Assembly: GCF_014650675.1 (NCBI RefSeq)
Contig: NZ_BMVK01000025.1
Coordinates: 1 to 64,000, forward strand
DNA from: Streptomyces anulatus
GTDB taxonomy: Bacteria; Actinomycetota; Actinomycetes; Streptomycetales; Streptomycetaceae
Reading direction: 5' to 3'
DNA length: 64,000 bases
Positions 42,300-50,610 of this stretch are shown in pieces. The notes under the pieces were generated by a model. The model was given only the letters and a program-made list of their open reading frames with translations, had not been told where the DNA came from and did not search any database. Each line of letters opens with the position of its first letter. Positions within the stretch are counted from its first letter, which is position 1. The position numbers and the translations under genes were made by a program.

Positions 42300-43957
42300 C
42301 CGGCACCGTAGCGCCGCTCGACGTCTCCGGAACGTCCGCGACCACCAGGACCGCTTCCGTCGCCTTCACCGGCACCGGGACCCTGGTCCGGTTCGGACTG
42401 CGCCGGGACCGCGTCCGTATGTCCGTATGGCTGCTCGCCCTCACCCTGGGCACGCTGGCCACGGCGGCCGAGTACAAGGCGCTGTACGCCACGCCCGAGG
42501 AGCGTGCCGCCGCCGTCGGCTCCATGGACAGCCCGGCAGCACTCGCCATGACCGGCCCCCGTCACTATCTCTCCGACTACACCGCCGGGGCGATGCTCGG
42601 TCACCAACTGCTCGGCTTCATGGCCGTCCTGGTGGGCCTGATGAGCGTCCTGATCGTCACCCGCCACACCCGTGACGAGGAGGAGACCGGCCGCGCCGAA
42701 CTGGTCCGCTCCACCGTCGTCGGACACCACGCGCAACTCGCCTCCGCTCTGCTGCTCGCCGCCGTGGCCAACCTCGCGCTCGCCCTGCTGCTGGCCCTGG
42801 GTCTCACCGCGATGGGCATCGACGGAATCGGCCCCGGCGGGGCGCTCCTGTACGGCTTCACGCATGCCGCGATCGGGCTGGTCTTCGCCGGGACCGCCGC
42901 GGTCACCGCACAGATCACGGCGCACACCCGGGGCGCCTCGGGCATGGCACTCGCGGCGATCGGCGTCGCCTACGTGCTGCGGGCCTCCGGCGACGTGGGC
43001 AACGACGCCCTGTCCTGGCTGAGCCCGATCGGCTGGATCCAGCGCACCTATGTCTTCGTCGACGACCGGTGGTGGCCGTTGGCGCTCTGCCTGGGACTCG
43101 CCGCGCTGACCGCGGCGTACGGCTTCGTGCTGAGCACCCGACGCGACGTCGGCGCGGGCCTGCGCGCCGCGCGGCTCGGCCGGCGTACGGCGTCCGACGC
43201 GCTCACCCGGCCCTTCGGCTTCGCCCTGCGGCTGCACCGGGGGACCCTGCTGGGCTTCGGCGCCGGACTGTGCCTGATGGGCGTCATGTACGGCTCGATC
43301 CTCGGCGAGGCCGCCGACATGGTGAAGGACGTCGAGCAGGTCCAGGAGGCGCTGGCGAGGATCGGCGGCAGCACCGTGGCCGAGTCGTTCGCGACCATGG
43401 TGATGGTGGTCGTCGCGGTCGTCGCCGCCGTGTACGTGGTGATGGCCGCGCTGCGACCGCGCGCCGAGGAGAGCGCCGGCCGCGCCGAACCGCTCCTGGC
43501 CACCGGCCTCTCCCGGAACCGCTGGCTCGGGAGCCACGTCGCCGTGGCCCTGGCGGGCGGCACGGCACTGCTGGTCCTCGCCGGGCTGGGCTTCGGCCTC
43601 GCCGGCGCGGCGTCGGCAGGGGACGGGGGCCTGGTCCTCGACCTGGTCGGAGCGGCCGTCGCGTACGCCCCCGCCCTGTGGGTGACCGTCGGTGTGGCCG
43701 TCCTGCTCTTCGGCTGGTTCCCGCGTGCGGGAGCGTTGGCCTGGATCGTGCCCGTGTACGCGTTCCTCGTCGGGTACCTGGGGCCGATCCTCCAACTCCC
43801 GGACTGGATGAAGAACCTGTCGCCCTTCGGCCATGTGCCCCAACTCCCGGCCGCCGGGATGGACTGGCCCCCGCTGCTCGCCCTGACCGCCGTCGCCGCC
43901 GGACTGATCCTGCTGGGGCTGATGGGCTTCCGCCGCCGGGACCTGGAGACCAAGTGA
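42296..43957 (+). CDS. ABC-2 type exporter permease
   Basis: 553 aa from ATG 42296. About twelve hydrophobic segments in two similar halves, each introduced by a cytoplasmic helix (RFGLRRDRVRMSVWL and FALRLHRGTLLGFG) and each with the soluble stretch RxxEExxGRAE/ExAGRAEPLL. This is the fused-permease form (TIGR/DrrB-like double length) seen with GbsR-regulated exporters in Streptomyces. The substrate is unknown, probably an antibiotic or lipid. Confidence 0.9.
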   Translation: MTGTVAPLDVSGTSATTRTASVAFTGTGTLVRFGLRRDRVRMSVWLLALTLGTLATAAEYKALYATPEERAAAVGSMDSPAALAMTGPRHYLSDYTAGAMLGHQLLGFMAVLVGLMSVLIVTRHTRDEEETGRAELVRSTVVGHHAQLASALLLAAVANLALALLLALGLTAMGIDGIGPGGALLYGFTHAAIGLVFAGTAAVTAQITAHTRGASGMALAAIGVAYVLRASGDVGNDALSWLSPIGWIQRTYVFVDDRWWPLALCLGLAALTAAYGFVLSTRRDVGAGLRAARLGRRTASDALTRPFGFALRLHRGTLLGFGAGLCLMGVMYGSILGEAADMVKDVEQVQEALARIGGSTVAESFATMVMVVVAVVAAVYVVMAALRPRAEESAGRAEPLLATGLSRNRWLGSHVAVALAGGTALLVLAGLGFGLAGAASAGDGGLVLDLVGAAVAYAPALWVTVGVAVLLFGWFPRAGALAWIVPVYAFLVGYLGPILQLPDWMKNLSPFGHVPQLPAAGMDWPPLLALTAVAAGLILLGLMGFRRRDLETK

Positions 43958-43985
43958 CGCACCGAGGAAACATGCTGACGACTCC

Positions 43986-45425
43986 TCACCAGCCGGTCCA
44001 CAGGAGGTGGTTGATCAGCAGAGCCGGAATCGCCGACGCGGCCAGCCACCACCGCACACCCCGGCGGGGGAGCAGCGCCGTCGCGGGCAGCAGCCACAGC
44101 AGGAACGGCTGCCAGATGCGCTCGGTCTCCGCCTTGCTCATGCCGGAGAGGTCCGCGGCGAGCAGCGCCGCCAGCGCCGCCAGGACGAGGAGCGCCAGCC
44201 TCCCTTCCGGGGAGGCTGCCGGGGGGCCACCCCGCAGCGCCCGTACGGCGCCGGGCGCGGCCACCGCGCTCCGGCGCAGCCCGGCGACGGCGGCGAGCCC
44301 GGCCGCGAGGGTCGCGCAGGCCAGGTTGGCCCAGACCCAGTAGCCGTACGGGCGGACACCCCCCGCGCCCTGGTAGTAGCGCTCGACCAACAGGTGGTAG
44401 GCGGTCCACCAGTTGAACCCGGCGAGGGTGAAGGCCACCGGGACCACGAGGGCGCCGAGCAGGAACAACGGCACCGGGCGGGCGGTCCGGGCGAGCACCG
44501 CCACGGCCAGCAGGACGGCCGCCATCAGCCCCAGCCCGTAACTGAGGTAGCAGGTCCACCCGAACAGCAGACCCCCGCCGACCGCGGCCACGGCAGGGAA
44601 GCGGACCCGGCGGGTGGCGGCCAGCGCGAGCAGCGCCACCGACCAGGCCGCGACGGCAGCGAAGTACCCGTCGGCGGAGACGCCCGCCCAGACGGCGGCC
44701 GGGGCGAGGACGAGGAAGGGCGCGGCGCGCCGGGCCAGGCGCTCGCCGGCCAGCACACGCACGGTGATCAGGGCGGCCAGCACCCCCGAACTGCCCACGA
44801 CGACGCAGAAGACGGCAGCCCAGGCGCCGCTACCGAGACCGATGCGGTCCAGCCACACGAAGGTCAGCGTCGCGCCCGGCGGGTGCCCGGCGATATGCGC
44901 GGGCCAGTTGCCGGGCTCGCCGATCACGATGTGGTTCGTGAAGTCGCGCAGGGTGGCGGGAATGTCCTCGAAGCGGTCGATGACCCGCAGGTACTCGTGC
45001 TTCGTGGTGAGCCGCTTCGCGACGCCCCGGTGCCAGCCGTCGATCAGCGCCATCGAGAAGACCCAGGCCGTCGACCCGGCCCAGGCCGCCGCCAGCAGCC
45101 CGCGCCAGGGCAGCCGGGCGGCGAGCGCCGGGCCGTGAGCGACCACCAGGACCGCCATGATCAGGGCGGCCGGAGTGCCGGGACCCAGGTGCGGGTCCCA
45201 GGAGGCCAGCAGCGGTGGCCACTGGGCACGCAGACTCCCGTCCCGGTTCTGGATGACATGGCCGACGACCACCGCGGCCGTGACCAGCAGCACGCCCGCG
45301 GCGGCGGCGACCAGGTCGGCCCGCCCCGCGCGCCGGGCGCGGTCGTGGTTGCGGTCCGGCGGCGCGGGCGGGCCGTTCCCCGTGCCGCCGACGGTGTCCG
45401 TGGGGGTGGCGTTCTCGGTCTTCAC
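43986..45425 (-). CDS. Polytopic membrane protein, possibly GT-C-like
   Basis: 479 aa from ATG 45425. At least ten hydrophobic segments after a soluble N-terminus of about 35 residues. A periplasmic loop after the third span contains TKHEYLRVIDRFEDIPATLR and then HIAGHPPGATLTFVWLDR. The HPPG element and overall plan recall GT-C-fold polyprenyl-sugar transferases and mannosyltransferases, but no DD/DE motif could be fixed. It stands alone between the exporter and the oxidoreductase. Confidence in GT-C is low. Confidence 0.75.
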   Translation of the reverse strand: MKTENATPTDTVGGTGNGPPAPPDRNHDRARRAGRADLVAAAAGVLLVTAAVVVGHVIQNRDGSLRAQWPPLLASWDPHLGPGTPAALIMAVLVVAHGPALAARLPWRGLLAAAWAGSTAWVFSMALIDGWHRGVAKRLTTKHEYLRVIDRFEDIPATLRDFTNHIVIGEPGNWPAHIAGHPPGATLTFVWLDRIGLGSGAWAAVFCVVVGSSGVLAALITVRVLAGERLARRAAPFLVLAPAAVWAGVSADGYFAAVAAWSVALLALAATRRVRFPAVAAVGGGLLFGWTCYLSYGLGLMAAVLLAVAVLARTARPVPLFLLGALVVPVAFTLAGFNWWTAYHLLVERYYQGAGGVRPYGYWVWANLACATLAAGLAAVAGLRRSAVAAPGAVRALRGGPPAASPEGRLALLVLAALAALLAADLSGMSKAETERIWQPFLLWLLPATALLPRRGVRWWLAASAIPALLINHLLWTGW

Positions 45426-45621
45426 GCTGGCACGCTATGCACACCGGGCGGCGATCGGGCGGTACGGCAGGGCCGCGTCACCGAACCGTCAGATCTCTCC
45501 GGCCGGGACGCAGGTCGCCCCTTTCCGGCCGCGACATCGGCCACCGCCCGGCCGCGACGTCAGAGTTTCGTCAGGAGTCGCATCCGCCCGTCGGCGCTGT
45601 TCCCCGCTTAGCGTCGGCCCC

Positions 45622-46893
45622 ATGCCCGAACGTCGTCGCATCCGCTCCCTCCCCGACTCCCTCCGCGCCCTGCGCACGCCTGCCGACCCGGCGTTCTGGC
45701 GCAGCCCCGTGCGCGGAGCGCGTTTCACCGCCGTGCTCGGCGTCATCCTGCTCGTCGGCCTCACGCTGCTGTTCGTCACCGGTCTGCTCTCGTACGCCGC
45801 CTACAACCCCGACCTGAACCGGGTCAACGACAAGACCCCGGGCAAGGGGTGGCTCGGCTTCTACCTGTTCTCCTGGCCGACCGGCCCGCACTGGCTCTAC
45901 CGGCTGACCCAGGGCCTGCACGTCACCGTCGGCATCGTGCTCGTGCCCGTCCTGCTCGCCAAGCTCTGGTCGGTGGTCCCCCGGCTCTTCGCGCTGCCGC
46001 CCGCCCGTTCCGCGGGCCACGCGCTGGAGCGGATCTCGCTGCTGCTGCTCGTGGGCGGGGCACTGTTCCAGTTCGTCACCGGGCTGCTCAACATCCAGCT
46101 GGACTACCTCTTCCCCGGGTCCTTCTACACCCTGCACTTCTACGGGGCCTGGGTCTTCCTCGCCGGATTCATCACCCATACGGCCCTCAAGCTGCCCCAG
46201 GCCGTACGGGTGTTGCGCAACGGCATCCCGCGCGGCGAACCGGACACCCTCGCCGCCCCCGACCCGCTGCCCGCCACCCTGTCCCGGCGCGGCGCGCTGG
46301 CCCTCGTGGGGGCCGGGTCGCTCCTTCTGCTGGTCACCTCGGCCGGTCGCAGCTTCGACGGGCCGCTGCGCCGCATCGCCCTTCTCACCCCGCGCGGCGG
46401 CACCGACCCGGGGCCGGGACCGAACGCCTTCCAGATCAACAAGACCGCCGCCGCCGTACGGATCACGCCCGCCGACACCGGTGAGCGCTGGCGGCTGACG
46501 GTACGGGGGCCGGCCGGGGAGTTCCGCTTCTCCCGGGCCGAGCTGCTGGCCATGGAACAGCACAGCGCCGCGCTCCCGATCGCCTGCGTGGAGGGCTGGT
46601 CGACCTCGGACCAGCGGTGGTGCGGGGTGCGGCTCTCCGATCTGGCGGCGCTCGCCGGATACCCGCACCGGCCGCCGGGCGTGTTCGTCGATTCTCTCCA
46701 GCGCAGCGGCTCGTTCCGCAAGGCCGCGCTGCGCGACAACCAGGTCCGCGACGGCCGCTCGCTGCTCGCGCTGGAGGTGAACGGCGCGCCGCTGTCGCCC
46801 GACCACGGCTACCCGGCCCGGATCATCGTCCCCGCCGCGCCCGGGGTGCTGAACACCAAGTGGGTCGAGACCCTGACGTTCGGAGAGCTGTGA
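45622..46893 (+). CDS. Membrane-anchored molybdopterin-dependent oxidoreductase (sulfite oxidase-fold)
   Basis: 423 aa from ATG 45622. Residues about 30-225 form a cytochrome b561-like membrane part with about five spans and conserved His residues (GLHVTVGIVL, YTLHFYGAWVFLAGFITHTA). After a linker and one more span, residues 285-423 form a molybdopterin-binding domain of the sulfite oxidase type. The Mo-coordinating Cys lies in LPIACVEGWS, then GVRLSDLAALAG and HGYPARIIVP follow. It would oxidise or reduce an unknown extracytoplasmic substrate through haem b. The next gene overlaps by one base. Confidence 0.85.
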   Translation: MPERRRIRSLPDSLRALRTPADPAFWRSPVRGARFTAVLGVILLVGLTLLFVTGLLSYAAYNPDLNRVNDKTPGKGWLGFYLFSWPTGPHWLYRLTQGLHVTVGIVLVPVLLAKLWSVVPRLFALPPARSAGHALERISLLLLVGGALFQFVTGLLNIQLDYLFPGSFYTLHFYGAWVFLAGFITHTALKLPQAVRVLRNGIPRGEPDTLAAPDPLPATLSRRGALALVGAGSLLLLVTSAGRSFDGPLRRIALLTPRGGTDPGPGPNAFQINKTAAAVRITPADTGERWRLTVRGPAGEFRFSRAELLAMEQHSAALPIACVEGWSTSDQRWCGVRLSDLAALAGYPHRPPGVFVDSLQRSGSFRKAALRDNQVRDGRSLLALEVNGAPLSPDHGYPARIIVPAAPGVLNTKWVETLTFGEL

Positions 46894-47420
46894 TGTCCAC
46901 CCGAGCCGTGCCGCCCACGCCCGCCGCACCCCGCCGCCGGCGCTTCTCGCCGCGCCGCGCTTACGGCGAGGGCCCGCTCCATCTGCTCCTGCTCGCCGCC
47001 ACGTTCTGCCTGGCCGGCTACGCGGGCGTACGGCTGCTGGACGGGGACACCGTCGGCGTGCTGCTCTGGTTCGCGGGGTCGGCCGTCCTGCACGACCTGG
47101 TGCTGCTGCCGGTGTACGCGGGGGCCGACCGGGCGCTGCGCGCCGTGCTCGGCCCCCGGCAGGCCCTGGTGAACTTCGTCCGGGTGCCGGCGTTCCTCTC
47201 CGGGCTGCTCCTGCTGATCTGGTACCCGCTGATCGCCCGGCGGACCGAGCGGCGGTACGAGGCCGCCGCCGGCACCTCCCCGGACGTCTACTTCGGCAAC
47301 TGGCTGCTGATCACCGGCGCACTGTTCGCGCTCTCCGCGCTCTGGCTGCTGGTCCGGGCACTCCGCTCCCGTACGGGCCGGCGCAGCGAGACGAAGGTCC
47401 GTCCCTCCGCGCCCCACTGA
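46893..47420 (+). CDS. Small integral membrane protein, partner of the molybdo-oxidoreductase
   Basis: 175 aa from ATG 46893, overlapping the upstream stop by one base. An Arg-rich start is followed by four hydrophobic segments (about 30-45, 53-72, 98-115 and 140-160). No catalytic motif. Its coupling to the oxidoreductase suggests an accessory subunit. Its last 133 bases overlap, on the opposite strand, the end of the following methyltransferase gene. Confidence 0.75.
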   Translation: MSTRAVPPTPAAPRRRRFSPRRAYGEGPLHLLLLAATFCLAGYAGVRLLDGDTVGVLLWFAGSAVLHDLVLLPVYAGADRALRAVLGPRQALVNFVRVPAFLSGLLLLIWYPLIARRTERRYEAAAGTSPDVYFGNWLLITGALFALSALWLLVRALRSRTGRRSETKVRPSAPH

Positions 47421-48163
47421 CCGGCCGTACGCCAGCCACCCGCGCGGGCGTGCCGCAGCAGGGCCGGCGTCCCGATCCGCGCCCAGGGGAACGGCTCGGC
47501 GTCACACGTGGAGGCGGGGGCGGTCCTCCCGTCCGTTCCGTCCCGGCCGTCGTCGAGACGGACCCGGACCCGTTCGTCCACATCGACGGGGGCGGTCTCG
47601 GCGATCAGCAGCCCGTCGGCGCCGAGCAGATCGGCCGCCCGGTCCAGCAGGGCGGCCGGGTCGCCCCCGATGCCGATGTTGCCGTCGAGGAGCAGGAGGG
47701 TGCCCCAACGGCCCTCCCCGGGCAGCGGGTCGAACACGCTGCGGAGCAGAGCGGCGCCGCCGAGCCCGCGCGTACGGGCCACCGCCGCCTCGCTGACGTC
47801 GATGCCGAGCGCCCGGTGTCCGAGCGAGGCCAGCTCCGCCACCAGCCGCCCCGGCCCGCAGCCGATGTCCAGCACCGGCCCCTCGCACCGGTGCAGCGCG
47901 GACAGGTCGGCGGACCCCGCGTCGGAGCACCAGCGCTCCACGTCCAGCGGCAGCAGCCAGCCGTCGCTGCGGCGCAGGAACAGCGGACCACGGCCGGTGC
48001 GCAGGGCGTTGGCGTACGGGTCGGCGCCCCAGGACGCGGTGCGGACCGGCGCCGCGCCGGCGGCGTCCGGGCCGTCGACGACCGCTTCGTGGGCGTCCGG
48101 GGCCTCGACGCGGTCGGCCGGGGCCGGTGCGGCGAGCCCGGACGAGGGCACGGTCGTGCTCAT
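47288..48163 (-). CDS. Class I SAM-dependent methyltransferase
   Basis: 291 aa from ATG 48163, whose ATGA overlaps the previous stop. Motif I is VLDIGCGPGRLVAEL, followed by GIDVSEAAVART, a motif II region WGTLLLLDGNIGIGG and AETAPVDVDE. The first 45 residues are low complexity. The last 40 or so residues are Ser/Arg-rich and antisense to the neighbouring membrane protein, so the stop may have drifted into it. It follows two glycosyltransferase genes in an operon and may methylate a glycan or glycolipid. Confidence 0.82.
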   Translation of the reverse strand: MSTTVPSSGLAAPAPADRVEAPDAHEAVVDGPDAAGAAPVRTASWGADPYANALRTGRGPLFLRRSDGWLLPLDVERWCSDAGSADLSALHRCEGPVLDIGCGPGRLVAELASLGHRALGIDVSEAAVARTRGLGGAALLRSVFDPLPGEGRWGTLLLLDGNIGIGGDPAALLDRAADLLGADGLLIAETAPVDVDERVRVRLDDGRDGTDGRTAPASTCDAEPFPWARIGTPALLRHARAGGWRTAGQWGAEGRTFVSLRRPVRERSARTSSQSAESANSAPVISSQLPK

Positions 48164-48915
48164 CGCACCCCCGCCCCGGTCAGCCGGCCGAACGCCGAGG
48201 CGAACCGGCCGCCCGGCGCCGCCGACGCGACCCGGCGGGCGTCGGCGGCGGTGTCCACGTCGACCAGGACCGGCAGATCGCGTACGGCGAGCCCCGCCTC
48301 CACCAGCCTGTGCCGCTGCACCGCACCCGTTTCCGGTACGGACATCGGCACCCCGCGGAGCAGCGCCGGATCGGGATCCGCCAGGCCCAGGGCCCAGAAA
48401 CCGCCGTCCTCGGCCGGACCGAACCAGGCCCCGACGCCGTCCCAGGAGCCCGGAGCGAGAGCGGGCGCGAGCAGCGCGGCCGTGATCTGCGGGGTGTCCA
48501 TGCCGACCAGGAGGGCCGGGCCCGTACACCCGCCGAAGGCCGCGGCGAGACGATCGTCGAGACCGCCCGCGCTCTGCGGCACCACCTCGAAGCCCGGGGG
48601 CACCCAGGGGCCCGGCCGCCCGTCGAGGACCAGGACGCGCCGCCGGGCGGGAAGGGCGAGCACGGTTTCCAGCGTGTCCGCGAGGGCCGCGGCGGCGAGT
48701 TCGGCGGCCTCGGCGGGGGAGAAGGGCGGGCAGAGCCGGGTCTTGACCCGCCCCGCCACCGGCTCCTTCGCGATGACCAACAGCTCCGTGGGTCCGTACG
48801 CGCCCGCCCGACGGCTCCCGTCCCCGTCTCCGTACGCGCCCGTGCGACGGCTTTCGCCCCCGTCTCCGTACATGCTCATCGGGCGGCTCCCGTCCTCGTC
48901 TCCGTACGCGCTCAT
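48160..48915 (-). CDS. TIGR04282-like glycosyltransferase (arsenosugar/DUF2064 type)
   Basis: 251 aa from ATG 48915 (ATGA overlap with the upstream GT2 gene). The core begins TELLVIAKEPVAGRVKTRL, the nucleotidyl/glycosyltransferase-A entry motif of the TIGR04282/DUF2064 family. LLVGMDTPQITAALL and WFGPAEDGGFWALGL complete the sugar-nucleotide site. The first 40 residues are three 12-residue repeats of the YGDGDGSRR type encoded by 36-bp tandem repeats. If the repeats are not functional, the true start could lie inside them. Acceptor unknown. Confidence 0.85.
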   Translation of the reverse strand: MSAYGDEDGSRPMSMYGDGGESRRTGAYGDGDGSRRAGAYGPTELLVIAKEPVAGRVKTRLCPPFSPAEAAELAAAALADTLETVLALPARRRVLVLDGRPGPWVPPGFEVVPQSAGGLDDRLAAAFGGCTGPALLVGMDTPQITAALLAPALAPGSWDGVGAWFGPAEDGGFWALGLADPDPALLRGVPMSVPETGAVQRHRLVEAGLAVRDLPVLVDVDTAADARRVASAAPGGRFASAFGRLTGAGVR

Positions 48916-48918
48916 CGG
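48793..48918. repeat. 36-bp tandem repeats at the 5' end of the TIGR04282-like gene
   Basis: The word TCCGTACGCG or TCCGTACATG recurs at 48793, 48829, 48865 and 48901 (plus-strand view), defining 36-bp copies. On the coding strand they encode 12-residue units around YGDGDGSRR. The unit preserves frame, so copy number can vary without breaking the protein. Confidence 0.88.
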
Positions 48919-49682
48919 ATCGCTCCGGACTCCGCGCGTGCGACCCGGCCGGACGCGCTGTCCGCCGGTGGCTCCCGCAGCACGCCCCGCATGTCGCGCA
49001 CCGCCTGCCAGGTCCCGCGCCAGGTGCCGGTCACCTTCGACTTCCCGGTGCGCGGCCGGTAGGGGACGTCGCTCTCGGCGACCCGCAGCCCGGCGTCCGA
49101 GGCCCGGACCACCATCTGGAGCGGATAGCCGCTGCGCCGGTCGGTGAGGTCCAGGGCGAGCAGATCGCTCCGGCGGGCCGCCCGCAGCGGGCCGAGGTCG
49201 TGCAGGCGCAGACCGGTGCGGCGGCGCAGCATCCGGGCCAGCGCCAGATTGCCGGCGCGAGCGTGCGGCGGCCAGGCGCCCCGGCCCTCGGGGCGGCGGC
49301 GGCCGAGCAGCAGATCGCACTCGCCGTCCGCGATCCGCCCCACGAAGCCGGTCAGCAGCGCGGGGTCCAGCGAGCCGTCGCAGTCGCAGAAGCAGACGAA
49401 CTCGGCCTCGGCGGCGAGCAGGCCGGCGTGGCAGGCCGCGCCGAACCCGCGCCGTTCCTCCGTCACGACGTGCGCGCCGAGGGAACGGGCGAGCTCGGCC
49501 GAACCGTCGGTCGAGCCGTTGTCGACCACGATCGCGCGCCAGCCGTCGGGAATGCGATCGAGCACCCAGGGCAGCGCGGCCGCCTCGTCGAGGCAGGGCA
49601 GGACGATGTCGGCCCCGGGGAGGCCGGTGTGGGGGGCGGGCGGAAACGGAAGCGCGGCAGAAGAATCGGTCACCCGCATCAC
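48912..49682 (-). CDS. Family 2 glycosyltransferase
   Basis: 256 aa from ATG 49682 (a second ATG follows directly). GT-A fold with IVLPCLDEAAALPWVLDRIP, VVDNGSTDGSAELARSLG, FCDCDGSLDP (the metal-binding DxD region) and a later RRSGYPLQMV. No membrane anchor is seen. It resembles dolichol-phosphate-mannose-synthase-type and TIGR04283-type enzymes. It heads a three-gene minus-strand operon with the TIGR04282-like protein and a methyltransferase, pointing to assembly of a modified sugar lipid or glycoside. Confidence 0.88.
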   Translation of the reverse strand: MMRVTDSSAALPFPPAPHTGLPGADIVLPCLDEAAALPWVLDRIPDGWRAIVVDNGSTDGSAELARSLGAHVVTEERRGFGAACHAGLLAAEAEFVCFCDCDGSLDPALLTGFVGRIADGECDLLLGRRRPEGRGAWPPHARAGNLALARMLRRRTGLRLHDLGPLRAARRSDLLALDLTDRRSGYPLQMVVRASDAGLRVAESDVPYRPRTGKSKVTGTWRGTWQAVRDMRGVLREPPADSASGRVARAESGAIR

Positions 49683-49797
49683 CCTACGGAGACAACTCCG
49701 GCATTTAGGTCATCAGGTTCTTACGAAACACGGACATCAGCCTGATCGGGGCGGTCGGCCCACGGCGTCCCGGGTTGCCGGTGCCACAGTGGAGACC

Positions 49798-50610
49798 ATG
49801 GAGAACACCCCGCCCGCCCGGCATCCGGCGCCCGCCCAGGGGGCGCGCGGCCGGGTCCTCGTCGTGGACGACGACCCGACCGTCGCCGAGGTCGTCGTCG
49901 GCTATCTGCACCGCGCCGGTTACACCGTCGAGCAGGCCGGCGACGGTCCCGCCGCGCTGACACGGTTCGCGGCGCACCGGTCCGACCTCGTCGTCCTGGA
50001 CCTGATGCTCCCCGCCATGGACGGGTTCGAGGTCTGCCGCCGGATGCGGGAGCACGGGCCGGTCCCCGTCATCATGCTCACCGCCCGCGGCGACGAGGAG
50101 GACCGCGTCCTCGGGCTGGAGACCGGCGCCGACGACTACGTCACCAAGCCGTTCAGCCCGCGCGAACTGGTCCTGCGCGTCGACTCCGTGCTGCGCCGCG
50201 CCCGGGCCGCCGCACCGGCGGACGGGGCCGGCCCGCTGTCCGGGGGCGGGCTGAGCCTCGACCCGGCGGCCCGGCAGGCCTACCGGGACGGTCGCGGACT
50301 GGCCCTGACACTGCGTGAGTTCGACCTGCTCGCCCACCTCCTCCGGAACCCCGGCAAGGCGTTCGGCCGGGAGGAGCTGATGCGGGAGGTCTGGGGATGG
50401 GACTTCGGCGACCTCTCGACGGTCACCGTCCACATCCGCAGACTGCGCGGCAAGGTCGAGGCGGATCCGGCCCGCCCCCGGCTGATCCGCACGGTGTGGG
50501 GCGTGGGGTACCGCCTGGACCTGGACGAGGAGGGCCCGGGCACACCGGCGGACGCCGACGGGGCCGGGGACCGCCCCGTCGTGCCGCCGACCGGGGGCCG
50601 CCCGCGGTGA
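49798..50610 (+). CDS. OmpR/PhoB-type response regulator
   Basis: 270 aa from ATG 49798. Receiver domain: acidic pocket VVDDDP, phospho-acceptor Asp in LVVLDLMLP, Thr in MLTARG and Lys in VTKPFSPREL. A winged helix follows (LTLREFDLLAHLLRNPGKAF and TVTVHIRRLRGKVE). The Pro/Gly/Asp-rich C-terminus is a linker. The gene overlaps the histidine kinase start by four bases (GTGA). It is divergent from the glycosyltransferase operon and may control it. Confidence 0.93.
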   Translation: MENTPPARHPAPAQGARGRVLVVDDDPTVAEVVVGYLHRAGYTVEQAGDGPAALTRFAAHRSDLVVLDLMLPAMDGFEVCRRMREHGPVPVIMLTARGDEEDRVLGLETGADDYVTKPFSPRELVLRVDSVLRRARAAAPADGAGPLSGGGLSLDPAARQAYRDGRGLALTLREFDLLAHLLRNPGKAFGREELMREVWGWDFGDLSTVTVHIRRLRGKVEADPARPRLIRTVWGVGYRLDLDEEGPGTPADADGAGDRPVVPPTGGRPR

